Shown piece after piece: positions 19,082 through 28,375 of a stretch of 64,000 nt of DNA; position 1 is the first letter of the stretch; every line of letters begins with the position of its first letter. Source of the stretch: Longimicrobiales bacterium (GTDB lineage: Bacteria; Gemmatimonadota; Gemmatimonadetes; Longimicrobiales; Gaopeijiaceae); assembly GCA_028284495.1 (NCBI GenBank), contig JANQRP010000023.1:87506-151505 (forward strand), written 5' to 3'. A program made the translations under genes and the position numbers. The notes under the pieces were generated by a model. That model made no database searches. It saw nothing but the letters and a program-made list of their open reading frames with translations, and was not told the origin of the DNA.

Positions 19082-19479
19082 GAATCCCCGCTACCCGTGC
19101 GCCGCCGTGCGCGCGCCTCTCGGACCAGGCGCTCCAACTCGGCGAGGTCGTCGTCCGGAAGCCGTTCCGGGTCGTCTCCGAGGAGTCCGGTGACGAACGA
19201 CGTGACCGACCCTTCGAAGTACGTATCGAGGAGTTGCGCCGTGGCCTCCTGCGCCGCCTGGTCCCGAGATGTGCTGGGCCAGTAGACGTTCTCCCGACGG
19301 TCGCGTCGACGCTCGATCAGCCCCTGCTCCTCCATCCGTGCGAGCATGGTGCGTAGTGCGGAGCCCGACGGAGGATCCGCCATCGCCTCCGAGATCTCGG
19401 CGACGGTGCCCCCGTCGAGTCGGTAGAGCACCCGCATGATCTGGGCGTGGCGGCCGGAGAGTCGTTGAGAGCGTTTCAC
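19078..19479 (-). CDS. BlaI/MecI/CopY-family transcriptional repressor
   Basis: QIMRVLYRLDGGTVAEISEAM...ALRTMLARMEEQGLIERRRDRRENVYWP winged-helix; coupled to M56 gene. Confidence 0.92.
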   Translation of the reverse strand: MKRSQRLSGRHAQIMRVLYRLDGGTVAEISEAMADPPSGSALRTMLARMEEQGLIERRRDRRENVYWPSTSRDQAAQEATAQLLDTYFEGSVTSFVTGLLGDDPERLPDDDLAELERLVREARARRRTGSGDS

Positions 19480-19487
19480 GCCGAAGA

Positions 19488-19503
19488 TGATAGGGCTCTA
19501 TCA
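19488..19503. promoter_or_regulatory. operator candidate TGATAGGGCTCTATCA
   Basis: Inverted repeat TGATAG-N4-CTATCA immediately upstream of the BlaI-family start. Confidence 0.6.
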
Positions 19504-19584
19504 ATGCTGCATCAATTCACGAGTGCGACTCAGGGGTGAGACGAACGCGCCCCGCAGCGACCGATGGTGCTTGCGATTCCTTGT

Positions 19585-19600
19585 TGATAGCGCCATCTCA
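19585..19600. promoter_or_regulatory. second, degenerate copy of the operator (TGATAGCGCCATCTCA)
   Basis: 12/16 identity to 19488-19503, on the TonB-receptor side of the intergenic region. Confidence 0.4.
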
Positions 19601-19702
19601 CTTGGCTGAACATGTGGCGCTCGAGGTCTCCCGGCGCCACAGGGCGGTGCCGAAACGGACCCGGCACCCCGATACCTCGGGAGATCCCGGATCGAAGACG
19701 TC

Positions 19703-22054
19703 GTGATCGGACTTCTACAGATGACTTACCCGCGCGCGGCTATCGGTGGCGCGGTGCTCCTCCTCCTGACCGTGGCACTTGGAGCGCCGGTCGCCGCGCT
19801 CGCGCCAGTTCCGCAGGATGCCACGGTGGAGGGCGTCGTCACGGCCGGCGACGGTGCGCCCATCGCGGGCGCCAGCGTCCGGCTCGAGCCGATCAACGTC
19901 GGCGCGTCGACGGACGCGGAGGGGCGTTTCGTGATCAGCGGCGTGCCCGCAGGCACGTGGACGGTCGCCGTCTACGCCATCGGCTACAGCGGGGACACGA
20001 GCCAGATCACGGTCGGCAGCGCCGGCGTGGAGCAGGTCGAGATGCGGCTATCGGTCGACCCGCTCGGCCTCGACGGCCTCACAGTCGTCGCCGCCCGCTC
20101 GCGCATCGCCACGAAGGCGGAGACCGAGCTCCTCGCGACCCCGCAGGCGATCGCCGTCGTCCCTCGCGCGGTGATCACGCAGCAGGCCGTGGTCACGCTC
20201 GACGATGTGGTCCGCAACACGGCGGGGATCATCCGGGCCAGCTCGTCGAACGGCGAGTACAGCACCTTCGCCGCCCGCGGGTTCTACTCGAACAGCGACG
20301 GCAACTTCCGGCGGAACGGCGTCCAGGTCAGCAAGTTCGGTGAGCTGCTCGACGTGAACACCGAGCGCGTGGAGATCCTGAAGGGTCCTGCGACGGTGCT
20401 CTACGGGCAGCTGGACCCCGGCGGCGTGATCAACCTCCGGACCAAGCAGCCGCTTGCGGCGTCCGGCACGGAGATCGAGGTCGCCGGCGGGAGCTTCGGG
20501 CGGATCGACGGCCGGCTCGACGTGACCGGACCCATCAGCGAGAACCTTCTGTACCGACTCAACGGCCAGATCGAGAACCGGGACAGCTTCCGGGACGAGG
20601 TCTTCTGGGAGACGCGGTTCGTCTCGCCCGTACTCACGTGGCTCCCGTCGCGTGGGACCAGCCTGACCGTGGAGGGGGAGTTCAAGCGGGAGGACGGCGT
20701 GCTCGACGAGGGGCTGATCGGTCAGGAGAACACGCTCGCGAGCCTCGACCGCCAGCCGATCGGGCGCTTCCTGGGTGAGCCGACGGTAACGGCGGACCGC
20801 AGCCGCGACGCCGTCCTCGCGACGCTGGAACACGACTTCGGCGCGTCGGGCTGGCAGGGCCGCATCGTCGGGAGCTGGTCGGAGAACCAGCGGAACTCGA
20901 ACCGCGTCGATCTGCGGTCCCTCGCCGCCGACGATCGGACGCTCAGCCGGCGCACCGACTTCCGCCAGCAGAACCTCGAGACGCTCTTCTACGACGTGGG
21001 CGTGAACGGCTCCTTCCGACTCGGCACGTCGAGCCATCGCCTCGCCCTCGGCGTAGACGGATACACGACCGATCGACTCGAGGAGCGATTCCGGAGCAAC
21101 ATCGATCCCATCGACATTCTCGATCCCGTCTACACCGGTGCGGACGCCCCCGCGCCGCTCTCCATGGAGGATCAGTCCGTCGACCTGATCGGCGTGTACG
21201 CCCAGAACCAGATCTCCTTCGGTGACGCCTGGGTGGTGCAGCTCGGCCTGCGCTACACCACCTTCGATCAGCTCGAGCGGGACCCCGAGTCGACGGATCC
21301 CGGCGACGAGTTCTCCGCCGAGGAGTGGACACCCTCCGTCGGCGTCGTGTACCGCGCGAACCCCGACCTCTCGGTGTACGGCTCCATGAGCGAGGCCTTC
21401 GCACCGACGCTGTCCGTGGACTCCGCGGGAAACCCCTTCGAACCCAACTTCGGTCGCCAGTTCGAGGTGGGCGTGAAGGCCGATCTGCTCGATCGGCGGC
21501 TGTCGACGACGGTCGCGGCCTACCATCTCCGACGGGAGGGGATGATCAGCTTCGTGTTCCCCCCCGGAGGTGGCTTCTTTCGGGTGCAGGGGGGCGTGCA
21601 GCGGAGCCGCGGGATCGAGGTCGACGTCCTCGGCCAGCTGACCGATCGTCTGAGCGCGATCGGCTCGTACGGGTTCACCGACGGCGAGGTGCTGGAGGAC
21701 GAGACCTACGAGGTCGGCCGTGGCCTTGGCGGCGCACCCCGTCACCACGGCAGTCTCTGGCTGCGGTCGGCCCTCGGCGGAGGGTTCTCGGCCGGCGCCG
21801 GAGTGTTCTTCCAGTCGGAGTGGAAGGCGTTCACCAGCTACGAGGATACGGAGACGCTGCCGTCCTACCAGACGTTCGACGCCATGCTGGGATACTCGCT
21901 CGCGAACGGTCTCGATCTGCAGGTGAACGCGAGAAACCTCACCGACGAACGGTACTATCTGTCGGGCGGCGAGGGCCGCACGCCGGGCCTGCCCGCGCGT
22001 CCGCGTTCCTTCGACGTGAGCGTGACGTGGAGTCGCGGTGCCCTGAGCCGGTGA
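19703..22054 (+). CDS. TonB-dependent siderophore-type receptor with N-terminal carboxypeptidase-regulatory-like domain
   Basis: Plug VERVEILKGPATVLYGQLDPGGVINLRTKQP; N-term VEGVVTAGDGAPIAGASVRLEP. Confidence 0.94.
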   Translation: MIGLLQMTYPRAAIGGAVLLLLTVALGAPVAALAPVPQDATVEGVVTAGDGAPIAGASVRLEPINVGASTDAEGRFVISGVPAGTWTVAVYAIGYSGDTSQITVGSAGVEQVEMRLSVDPLGLDGLTVVAARSRIATKAETELLATPQAIAVVPRAVITQQAVVTLDDVVRNTAGIIRASSSNGEYSTFAARGFYSNSDGNFRRNGVQVSKFGELLDVNTERVEILKGPATVLYGQLDPGGVINLRTKQPLAASGTEIEVAGGSFGRIDGRLDVTGPISENLLYRLNGQIENRDSFRDEVFWETRFVSPVLTWLPSRGTSLTVEGEFKREDGVLDEGLIGQENTLASLDRQPIGRFLGEPTVTADRSRDAVLATLEHDFGASGWQGRIVGSWSENQRNSNRVDLRSLAADDRTLSRRTDFRQQNLETLFYDVGVNGSFRLGTSSHRLALGVDGYTTDRLEERFRSNIDPIDILDPVYTGADAPAPLSMEDQSVDLIGVYAQNQISFGDAWVVQLGLRYTTFDQLERDPESTDPGDEFSAEEWTPSVGVVYRANPDLSVYGSMSEAFAPTLSVDSAGNPFEPNFGRQFEVGVKADLLDRRLSTTVAAYHLRREGMISFVFPPGGGFFRVQGGVQRSRGIEVDVLGQLTDRLSAIGSYGFTDGEVLEDETYEVGRGLGGAPRHHGSLWLRSALGGGFSAGAGVFFQSEWKAFTSYEDTETLPSYQTFDAMLGYSLANGLDLQVNARNLTDERYYLSGGEGRTPGLPARPRSFDVSVTWSRGALSR

Positions 22055-23292
22055 GGAAGGACAGGACCGGCGTCCGGCGCCCTGCCGCGGTGGCGATGCT
22101 CGCCGCCGTGGCGGGGTGCGGCCCGGGTCCCGACTCGGCGGCGCCGCCGGTCGAGGGAGATGCGGCGTCGAGCCTGCCCGTGCCCGAGGTGCCGGCGGTG
22201 CGGTTCGCGGAGCGCTTCTCCGTGAGCGCCGGCCCGGGATACCGACTGCTGCGCGCATCTCCCGATCCCGGCGCGCTCGGGCCCGACGCGAGTCGCGCGT
22301 GGGCGGCCGACGTGGACAGCATGGTGCTCGTCGACCGGGGCGACGCTCCGCGTGTTCCTTCTCGCCTCGAGCACCTTCCGCGCTTCGAGGTGCCGGTTCG
22401 CAGCGTGACGACCAACCGCGACGCCGACGCACTGCGGGTGAAGGAGCTCGGACACCTCGATCGCCTCCGCGCGATCGGCGGCTCGGGCATCTACGACTCC
22501 GATCTTCGGGCCCGGGTGGAGTCGGGGGAACTCGGCTCCGTCGGAAGCGCGCTGCACCGTACGACCAATGTCGAGTTCCTGCTCACGGAGCGGATCGAGG
22601 CGGCCTTCTTTCGCGTCGCGAGTCTCGAGCACGCCGATCAGTTCGAGCGCATTCGCGATGTGGGAGGCAACGCGGTTCCGGTCTTCGCCTGGGCCGAGCG
22701 CAGCTATCTCGGTCGCGCGGAGTGGCTGGCGTACGTCGCTCTGTTCCTGGGAGCGGAGGCGCAGGCCGAGGCGATGATCGACGGGATGGTGGCGCGTCGC
22801 GACTCGCTCATCGACCGCATCGGGGACTCGCCCGCGGTTCCCGCCGTGTGGGCGTACCGAAGCGGTGATCGCTGGCTCGTGCATCGGAACAGCCTCGAGT
22901 CCGAGCTGCTCCGCGATGCGCGCGGCGAGAACGTTCTCGCCGACGGAGGGTCGGCGATCACGGACGGGACCGGCGGCTTCAACGAAGGCGTTCCGATGAC
23001 CGATGAGGAGTTCCTGATCGCCGCCGCGAACGCCGAGTACTGGATCACCTGGGACCACTCGGACGAGCACTGGCCGTCACGCGGCTATCTCGACGACATT
23101 CCGGCCTATCGCGAAGGCCGCGTGTACCACCACCGTCTCCGCGTCCGCCCGGGGCAGGGGGGAGACGACTGGTACGAGGGAGCGCAGGTGGATCCCGTCA
23201 CCGTGCTGGCGGACCTCGTGGCACTCCTCCACCCCGGGGCGCTGCCCGACCACGAGTTCATGTGGCTGGCGCCGCTGGAGCGCACCCGCTGA
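22051..23292 (+). CDS. substrate-binding protein (COG0614-like lipoprotein)
   Basis: GTG start overlaps receptor stop; MLAAVAGC lipobox; AEWLAYVALFLGAEAQAEAM and LLHPGALPDHE motifs. Confidence 0.82.
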   Translation: MRKDRTGVRRPAAVAMLAAVAGCGPGPDSAAPPVEGDAASSLPVPEVPAVRFAERFSVSAGPGYRLLRASPDPGALGPDASRAWAADVDSMVLVDRGDAPRVPSRLEHLPRFEVPVRSVTTNRDADALRVKELGHLDRLRAIGGSGIYDSDLRARVESGELGSVGSALHRTTNVEFLLTERIEAAFFRVASLEHADQFERIRDVGGNAVPVFAWAERSYLGRAEWLAYVALFLGAEAQAEAMIDGMVARRDSLIDRIGDSPAVPAVWAYRSGDRWLVHRNSLESELLRDARGENVLADGGSAITDGTGGFNEGVPMTDEEFLIAAANAEYWITWDHSDEHWPSRGYLDDIPAYREGRVYHHRLRVRPGQGGDDWYEGAQVDPVTVLADLVALLHPGALPDHEFMWLAPLERTR

Positions 23293-23294
23293 CG

Positions 23295-24608
23295 ATGCGC
23301 GCCGCGCTGGCGTTCGCGGCGAGCGCCGTGATGCTGGCCGCCGCGCCGGCATCCCTCGCGGCGCAGGACGCAGACCCTCCCGCACGAATCGATCGGCTCG
23401 TTCTCGATGGGACCCTCGACGAGTGGCCGGACGACGGACTCCCCGGGGTGGTCGTCAGCGCGTCGGGGCGCTTCGTCGTCCTCGGAGTCCGGCTGTCGGA
23501 GCCGCTCCTCGTGCAGGCAGAGGGCGCGCTCGAGGCGACCTGGACTCCGCCCGACTCCACCCGGCGCGTGCACTGGACCTACGCCGAGCGAGCCGGGATG
23601 GGGGCGGCGGGCCCGCTCGCCTGGAGCGATCTGGGCGTGCGGGTCCACCCGACCGATCGCTCCCGGGACTTCGAGCTGGCCTTCGAGGTCCAGGCGCTGG
23701 CGGGTCATCTCGGAGCCGACCCGGGCGAGCGGGTGCGCGTCACACTGGCCGTCGATGGGCAACTCGTACTCGACCAGATGATTGCCTGGCCCGCCGACGG
23801 CCCTTCGGTTCGCGCTCCGATCGAGATTCCCGAGCGAGGCGGCGGTGTGGATCGTGTCGTGTCGTGGAATCTCGAGAGCAACGCGCTCTTCGATCCCGAT
23901 CGCCAGCCCCACATCGGCCGGGTCCTTCGCTTGCTCCAGCCGACCGTCCTGGTCCTGCAGGAGGTCTACGACTCGACCGCGAGCGCTGCGGCAGCCGTGC
24001 TGGCGACGCTGTTCGCCGACCCCACCGCGACGTGGAACGCCCGGAAGGCGGGCGACGTCGTGATCGCCACGCGAGACAGCCTCGGACGCGGGGTCGACGT
24101 GGGCTTCACCGACTTCGGTCGCGCGCTCGCGGTGCCCTGGCACACGAACGACGCCGTCGCGCTCGTCGTGGGTGTTCATCTTCCCTGCTGCACGGGAGGT
24201 ACGCCCCCGGCCGATCGCCGCAGGGCCTTCCTCCTCGACCGGATCGCCGACCTGGTGGCCTCGCTCGGCGCCTCGACCGAGCAACCGCGCCTCGGGCTGA
24301 TCGTCGGGGACCTGAACCTCGTAGGGGAGGCGAACGCGCTCGCGCCGCTCACGGAGCCCGCACCGAACCGCGGCGCCGAACGACCGCGCTTCCGAGCGCT
24401 CGACGTCGTCCACCTCGACGCCGAGGAGACGTTCACGTGGTGGCAGCCGAGCAGCGCGTTCGCTCCGGGCCGGCTCGACTACCTGCTCGTGTCCGGCGAC
24501 GAGCCGGGCGAGATCGTGCGCACGTTCACCTGGATCGACGAGGACGTCGACCGCGCGAGCGATCACCTGCCCCTGGTGCTCGACTTCCGGGCGCGCGTCA
24601 TCCGGTAG
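23295..24608 (+). CDS. exported endonuclease/exonuclease/phosphatase-family protein
   Basis: VVSWNLESN, LQEVYD, LIVGDLNLVGEANAL and ASDHLPLVLDF motifs; signal peptide ending SLAAQD. Confidence 0.82.
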   Translation: MRAALAFAASAVMLAAAPASLAAQDADPPARIDRLVLDGTLDEWPDDGLPGVVVSASGRFVVLGVRLSEPLLVQAEGALEATWTPPDSTRRVHWTYAERAGMGAAGPLAWSDLGVRVHPTDRSRDFELAFEVQALAGHLGADPGERVRVTLAVDGQLVLDQMIAWPADGPSVRAPIEIPERGGGVDRVVSWNLESNALFDPDRQPHIGRVLRLLQPTVLVLQEVYDSTASAAAAVLATLFADPTATWNARKAGDVVIATRDSLGRGVDVGFTDFGRALAVPWHTNDAVALVVGVHLPCCTGGTPPADRRRAFLLDRIADLVASLGASTEQPRLGLIVGDLNLVGEANALAPLTEPAPNRGAERPRFRALDVVHLDAEETFTWWQPSSAFAPGRLDYLLVSGDEPGEIVRTFTWIDEDVDRASDHLPLVLDFRARVIR

Positions 24609-25561
24609 CGCAGCACCCCGTCCTCGTCCCGCTCCTCGGCCTCGCTCGCCACCCCGTCGTCGCCCGGCAGGAACTCGATCAGGTTGCCTTTGGTCGGGTC
24701 GAAGAAGGCCGGCTCGCCGCGGAAGAGGTAGCCGGCGACGAAGAAGCCTTCACCCCGCGGCACGAAGAGGGTGTAGAAGTCCGGCGCCATGCCGCCGTCG
24801 TCGACCAGGTGCCCGCTCTCCAGGAGCTCGATCTCCCACTCGGCGACGTCCTCGAGCTGGCTCCGGTACCGCTCCTCGAACTCCTCCAGCGACCCCGACT
24901 CCTCGGCCTGCTCGCGGCGACGGGCGAGTTCCTCCTCTGGCCAAGGCACCATGGTGCGGGTCCAGGAGCCGAGGTAGGGCGCCGCTTCTTCCGGCGAAAC
25001 CGTGAAGGTCACACCGAGGTCGATCCCGACGTCGAGGCTGATCCGGTCCCGCCCCCAGTGCATGTGCAGCTGCGCGCTCTGGAGCCGGATGGAGTCGAGC
25101 GAGATCTCGAGCGTCTCCTGGTGCAGGTCGACCACCTCGTGGGGTGCATCGACCACGAGCAGGCCGTCTTCCTCGGTCAGGTGAGGGTAGTGCCAGAGCG
25201 TGGTGTCGGCGGTGAGCATCGCCCGCCACATGTCCGACCCCTCGCTGGCCTCCACCCAGAGGCCGTACGCCCCTGCGGCGACGTCGTGTCCCTGGAGCGT
25301 CACGTCCCGAGAGAACCGCACCTTCGTGACTCGGTTCGCGCCCGGAGTCCAGAATTCGCCGAACGCGACCTGGTCCCCGAAGATCTCGCGACCGCGGACG
25401 GACGGTCGCGCGTAGTCGACGGAGATGGTGGTGCCCGAGACGTTCTGCTCCCAGGAGCCGCGCGGGCTCGGGTCGATGCGCTGGGCCTGCGTGGGAGCCG
25501 CAGCGGCGAGCGTGAGCAGAAGCGGGCCGAGGCCGAGCATGTGGGCAGCGCGGAGCCGCAT
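24563..25561 (-). CDS. DUF2911-like exported protein
   Basis: QRIDPSPRGSWEQNVSGTTISVDYARPSVRGREIFGDQVAFGEFWTPGANRVTKVRFSRDV matches recalled DUF2911 pattern. Confidence 0.8.
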   Translation of the reverse strand: MRLRAAHMLGLGPLLLTLAAAAPTQAQRIDPSPRGSWEQNVSGTTISVDYARPSVRGREIFGDQVAFGEFWTPGANRVTKVRFSRDVTLQGHDVAAGAYGLWVEASEGSDMWRAMLTADTTLWHYPHLTEEDGLLVVDAPHEVVDLHQETLEISLDSIRLQSAQLHMHWGRDRISLDVGIDLGVTFTVSPEEAAPYLGSWTRTMVPWPEEELARRREQAEESGSLEEFEERYRSQLEDVAEWEIELLESGHLVDDGGMAPDFYTLFVPRGEGFFVAGYLFRGEPAFFDPTKGNLIEFLPGDDGVASEAEERDEDGVLRYRMTRARKSSTRGR

Positions 25562-25625
25562 CTGGTCCTCCGTTTATGGCGAGTCGAGTCGAAGGGAGCC
25601 GCACGCGTGGTGTGAACGGGCCGTG

Positions 25626-25647
25626 TAATGACAACTTGATGCCATTA
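25626..25647. promoter_or_regulatory. Zur-like box TAATG-N12-CATTA
   Basis: Same AATG-N12-CATT spacing as other boxes; 65 bp upstream of the DUF2911 gene start. Confidence 0.4.
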
Positions 25648-25728
25648 TGGTGGCGTGCAACCGTCGGCTGGACCCGTGGCGCCCCGACGTCGAATTGCGA
25701 GACTCGGGATACATCGGCCTTGCGATCT

Positions 25729-25751
25729 AATGATAAGTTCTTATCGATAAT
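25729..25751. promoter_or_regulatory. Zur/Fur-like box AATGATAAGTTCTTATCGATAAT
   Basis: GATAA-N4-TTATC core identical in architecture to 34751-34764; between DUF2911 and FeoB-like genes. Confidence 0.55.
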
Positions 25752-25916
25752 GGGCGTGGCCGACCTTCGGCCGCCCGCTCGGACGTAGCGCAGGAGGGTG
25801 CTGCCCGAGCCACCTGCACACGGTCCACGAGCAAACGCATTGAGCATACGTCCGGCCGTACCTCTCCCGAACGCCCTCGATACCGATGCCCGCACCGTCT
25901 CCGTCGCGCTCTGAGC

Positions 25917-27584
25917 ATGCCGTCCACATTCGCGGATTCGAACGGGTCGGAGGCGGGCGCCGCCACGAAGATCCTCCTCGTGGGCATGGAGAGCACGGGG
26001 AAGACGCAGCTCGTGCGCTCCCTCACCGGAAAGTCCGGGGAGAGTGGGCGCTTCCGGGGCACGACACTCGCGTGTGAAGCCTACGCCACCGACGGGCGGA
26101 TCTTCATCGACAGTCCCGGCATCCTGCGCAGTCTGGACAGCGAGTCGACACGCACGGCGTTGAAGGCGCTGGTGGAGGAGGATGCCGACGTCCTGCTCGT
26201 CCTCAACGCCCGACACCTCGACACGCAGGTCCCGGAGCTCCTGCCGCTTGTCCAGGGGAAGCGGGGCGCGATCGTCCTGACGCACTGGGACAAGGCGGGG
26301 ACACATCTCGGCGCGAGCGAGGCGGTCGCGCTGCTCGGTCCCGGGGTCATCGCCCTCGACGCCCGCTCCGTAGACGACGAGGAGGCGGCCGCACTCCTTG
26401 CGGCGCTCGACGACCCGCGCACCTTCCCGGCGGAGCTTCCCCCGCTTCCCGCCCTGCGGGAGGCGGAGGTGTGGGACCCCTTCACCCTGCCGCTCGTCGG
26501 GCCGCTGCTGGCGCTGACGCTGCTCTTCGCCCCCGCCTGGTTCGCGGTCACCGGCGCGATCGCGGTGGCCGATGCGCTGTACGACCCGCTGTACGGTCTG
26601 CTCGACCCCATCCTCGGCTGGTTCGATGCCCAGCATCCCTGGGTGAACGCGATACTGGCAGGAGACTACGGGTTCGTCGCGATGTTCCCCTTTCTGATCC
26701 TGTACGCTCTGCCGACCGTGCTGGTATTCGCGCTTTTCCTCTCCCTCCTCAAGACGAGCGGCCTGGTCGATCGTCTCACCTTCGCGCTGGAGGGACTGCT
26801 GCGTCCCTTCGGCCTCAGCGGCCGGGACCTCGTGCGAGTGGTCATGGGCTTCGGGTGCAACGTGCCGGCCGTGATCAGCACGCGCGCGTGTGCCTCCTGC
26901 ACCCGGGGATCCACGGTCCACGCCATCTCCTTCGGGTCCGCCTGCTCGTACCAGCTCCCCGCCACGCTCGCGGTGTTTGCGGCCGCGGGTCTACCGGCCC
27001 TCGGTCCGGTGTTCCTCGCCTGGCTGGGCGTCACGACCCTCCTCTACGTGCGCTGGACTACGCCGAAGGCTTTCCGGAACAGCCTCAACACGCTGCAGCT
27101 CCCGCGCTCCGAGCCCGTGCAGCTTCCCTCACTGCGCAGCGTATGGATGGAGGCGTGGCACACGCTCCATCAGTTCCTCGTTCTCGCGCTTCCCGTCTTC
27201 TTCGTCATCTGCTTCGTCGCGGCGCTGATGCAGGTCGCCGGGGTGCTGGACCTGCTGGCCGCGGCGACCGCGCCCCTGATGGCGTTGTTCAACCTCCCGG
27301 GCGACGCCTCCGTCGCGGTGATTCTGGGATCGATCCGCAAGGACGGGCTCGCGATCGCGCTGCTGGACTCGGACTGGGCGGCCCTCAAGGTCACGCTGAC
27401 CACGCCGGTTCAGGTGCTGACGGCGGTGTACCTCGCCGGGGTTCTGCTCCCCTGCCTCGTCACGCTCTGGACCATCGCGCGCGAGTTCACGGTGACCTGG
27501 GCCGCGAGGCTCTGCGTCCGCCAGGTCGTGGCGGCGACGGTCTTCTCGCTGGTCCTCGCCTGGGGCGGGGCGCTCCTGATCTGA
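25917..27584 (+). CDS. compact FeoB-like transporter (GTPase plus nucleoside-recognition/Gate core)
   Basis: P-loop GMESTGKTQ, DSPG, membrane motif GFGCNVPAVISTR and SACSYQLP; 555 aa. Confidence 0.82.
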   Translation: MPSTFADSNGSEAGAATKILLVGMESTGKTQLVRSLTGKSGESGRFRGTTLACEAYATDGRIFIDSPGILRSLDSESTRTALKALVEEDADVLLVLNARHLDTQVPELLPLVQGKRGAIVLTHWDKAGTHLGASEAVALLGPGVIALDARSVDDEEAAALLAALDDPRTFPAELPPLPALREAEVWDPFTLPLVGPLLALTLLFAPAWFAVTGAIAVADALYDPLYGLLDPILGWFDAQHPWVNAILAGDYGFVAMFPFLILYALPTVLVFALFLSLLKTSGLVDRLTFALEGLLRPFGLSGRDLVRVVMGFGCNVPAVISTRACASCTRGSTVHAISFGSACSYQLPATLAVFAAAGLPALGPVFLAWLGVTTLLYVRWTTPKAFRNSLNTLQLPRSEPVQLPSLRSVWMEAWHTLHQFLVLALPVFFVICFVAALMQVAGVLDLLAAATAPLMALFNLPGDASVAVILGSIRKDGLAIALLDSDWAALKVTLTTPVQVLTAVYLAGVLLPCLVTLWTIAREFTVTWAARLCVRQVVAATVFSLVLAWGGALLI

Positions 27585-27613
27585 CCGGGTACTCGGCTCG
27601 GGTGGGCAGGCTC

Positions 27614-28168
27614 CTACTTCGGCCGGAACGCGACGACCCGATCCCCGTCGGTCTCTAGATACGGGCCGTTGATCAGGTCGATGCAGTAGGGGATCGCCGG
27701 GAACACCGCGTCGAGGCACTCGGCGATCGCCTTCGGCTTGCCCGGCAGATTCACGATGAGGCTGCTCCCGCGAACGCCGGCGGTCTGCCGGGAGAGGATC
27801 GCCGTCGGGACGTACTCGAGCGAGACCTCACGCATCAGCTCCCCGAACCCCGGCAGGAGCTTCTCGCACACCGCTTCCGTCGCTTCGGGCGTGACGTCGC
27901 GCACGGCCGGTCCGGTGCCTCCCGTGGTCACGATGAGCCCGCACCCCAGGTCGCAGAGTTCGACGAGCGTCCGTTCGATGACCCCACCGTCGTCGGGTAC
28001 GACCCGCGCCTCCGCCTCCCAGGGGCTCGTCAGAACGTCGGCCAGAAATGCGTGGATCGCGGGCCCGCCCCGGTCCTCGTACTCGCCCCGGCTCGCGCGG
28101 TCGGAAACCGTGACGATGCCGATCTTCGCGGTCGGCTGGTCCCCGGCCTCGGTCGATGGTCGATTCAT
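27614..28168 (-). CDS. mog: molybdopterin adenylyltransferase MogA/MoaB family
   Basis: IGIVTVSDRASRGEYEDRGGPAI, TTGGTGPAVRDVTPEAT, NLPGKPKAIAECL. Confidence 0.93.
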   Translation of the reverse strand: MNRPSTEAGDQPTAKIGIVTVSDRASRGEYEDRGGPAIHAFLADVLTSPWEAEARVVPDDGGVIERTLVELCDLGCGLIVTTGGTGPAVRDVTPEATEAVCEKLLPGFGELMREVSLEYVPTAILSRQTAGVRGSSLIVNLPGKPKAIAECLDAVFPAIPYCIDLINGPYLETDGDRVVAFRPK

Positions 28169-28375
28169 CAGCAGCCTGCTGCTGCAACGGATAGCGGATC
28201 ACCCATGTGAATGAGGATACACTCTCAACACTGGCCGCCCCACCCCCGTCCGCCGTCGCCTCGCTCCCGTCTTGCATGTGATCGCGTCCGGCACCTAGGC
28301 TGGCGCGATCCATCCGTCACACTCGACCGCCCCGTCTCTGCGCCGCACCGGCTCTCCGTCCCCGACCCGCACACC

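Noticed and set aside
24750-26921. 723-aa minus-strand ORF
   Set aside because: Spans DUF2911 in another frame, the intergenic region and antisense FeoB; no coherent protein
28168-28200. cagcagcctgctgctg short palindrome upstream of mog as a regulatory RNA or Moco riboswitch
   Set aside because: Mostly inside or adjacent to the mog start and too short; no recognisable riboswitch core
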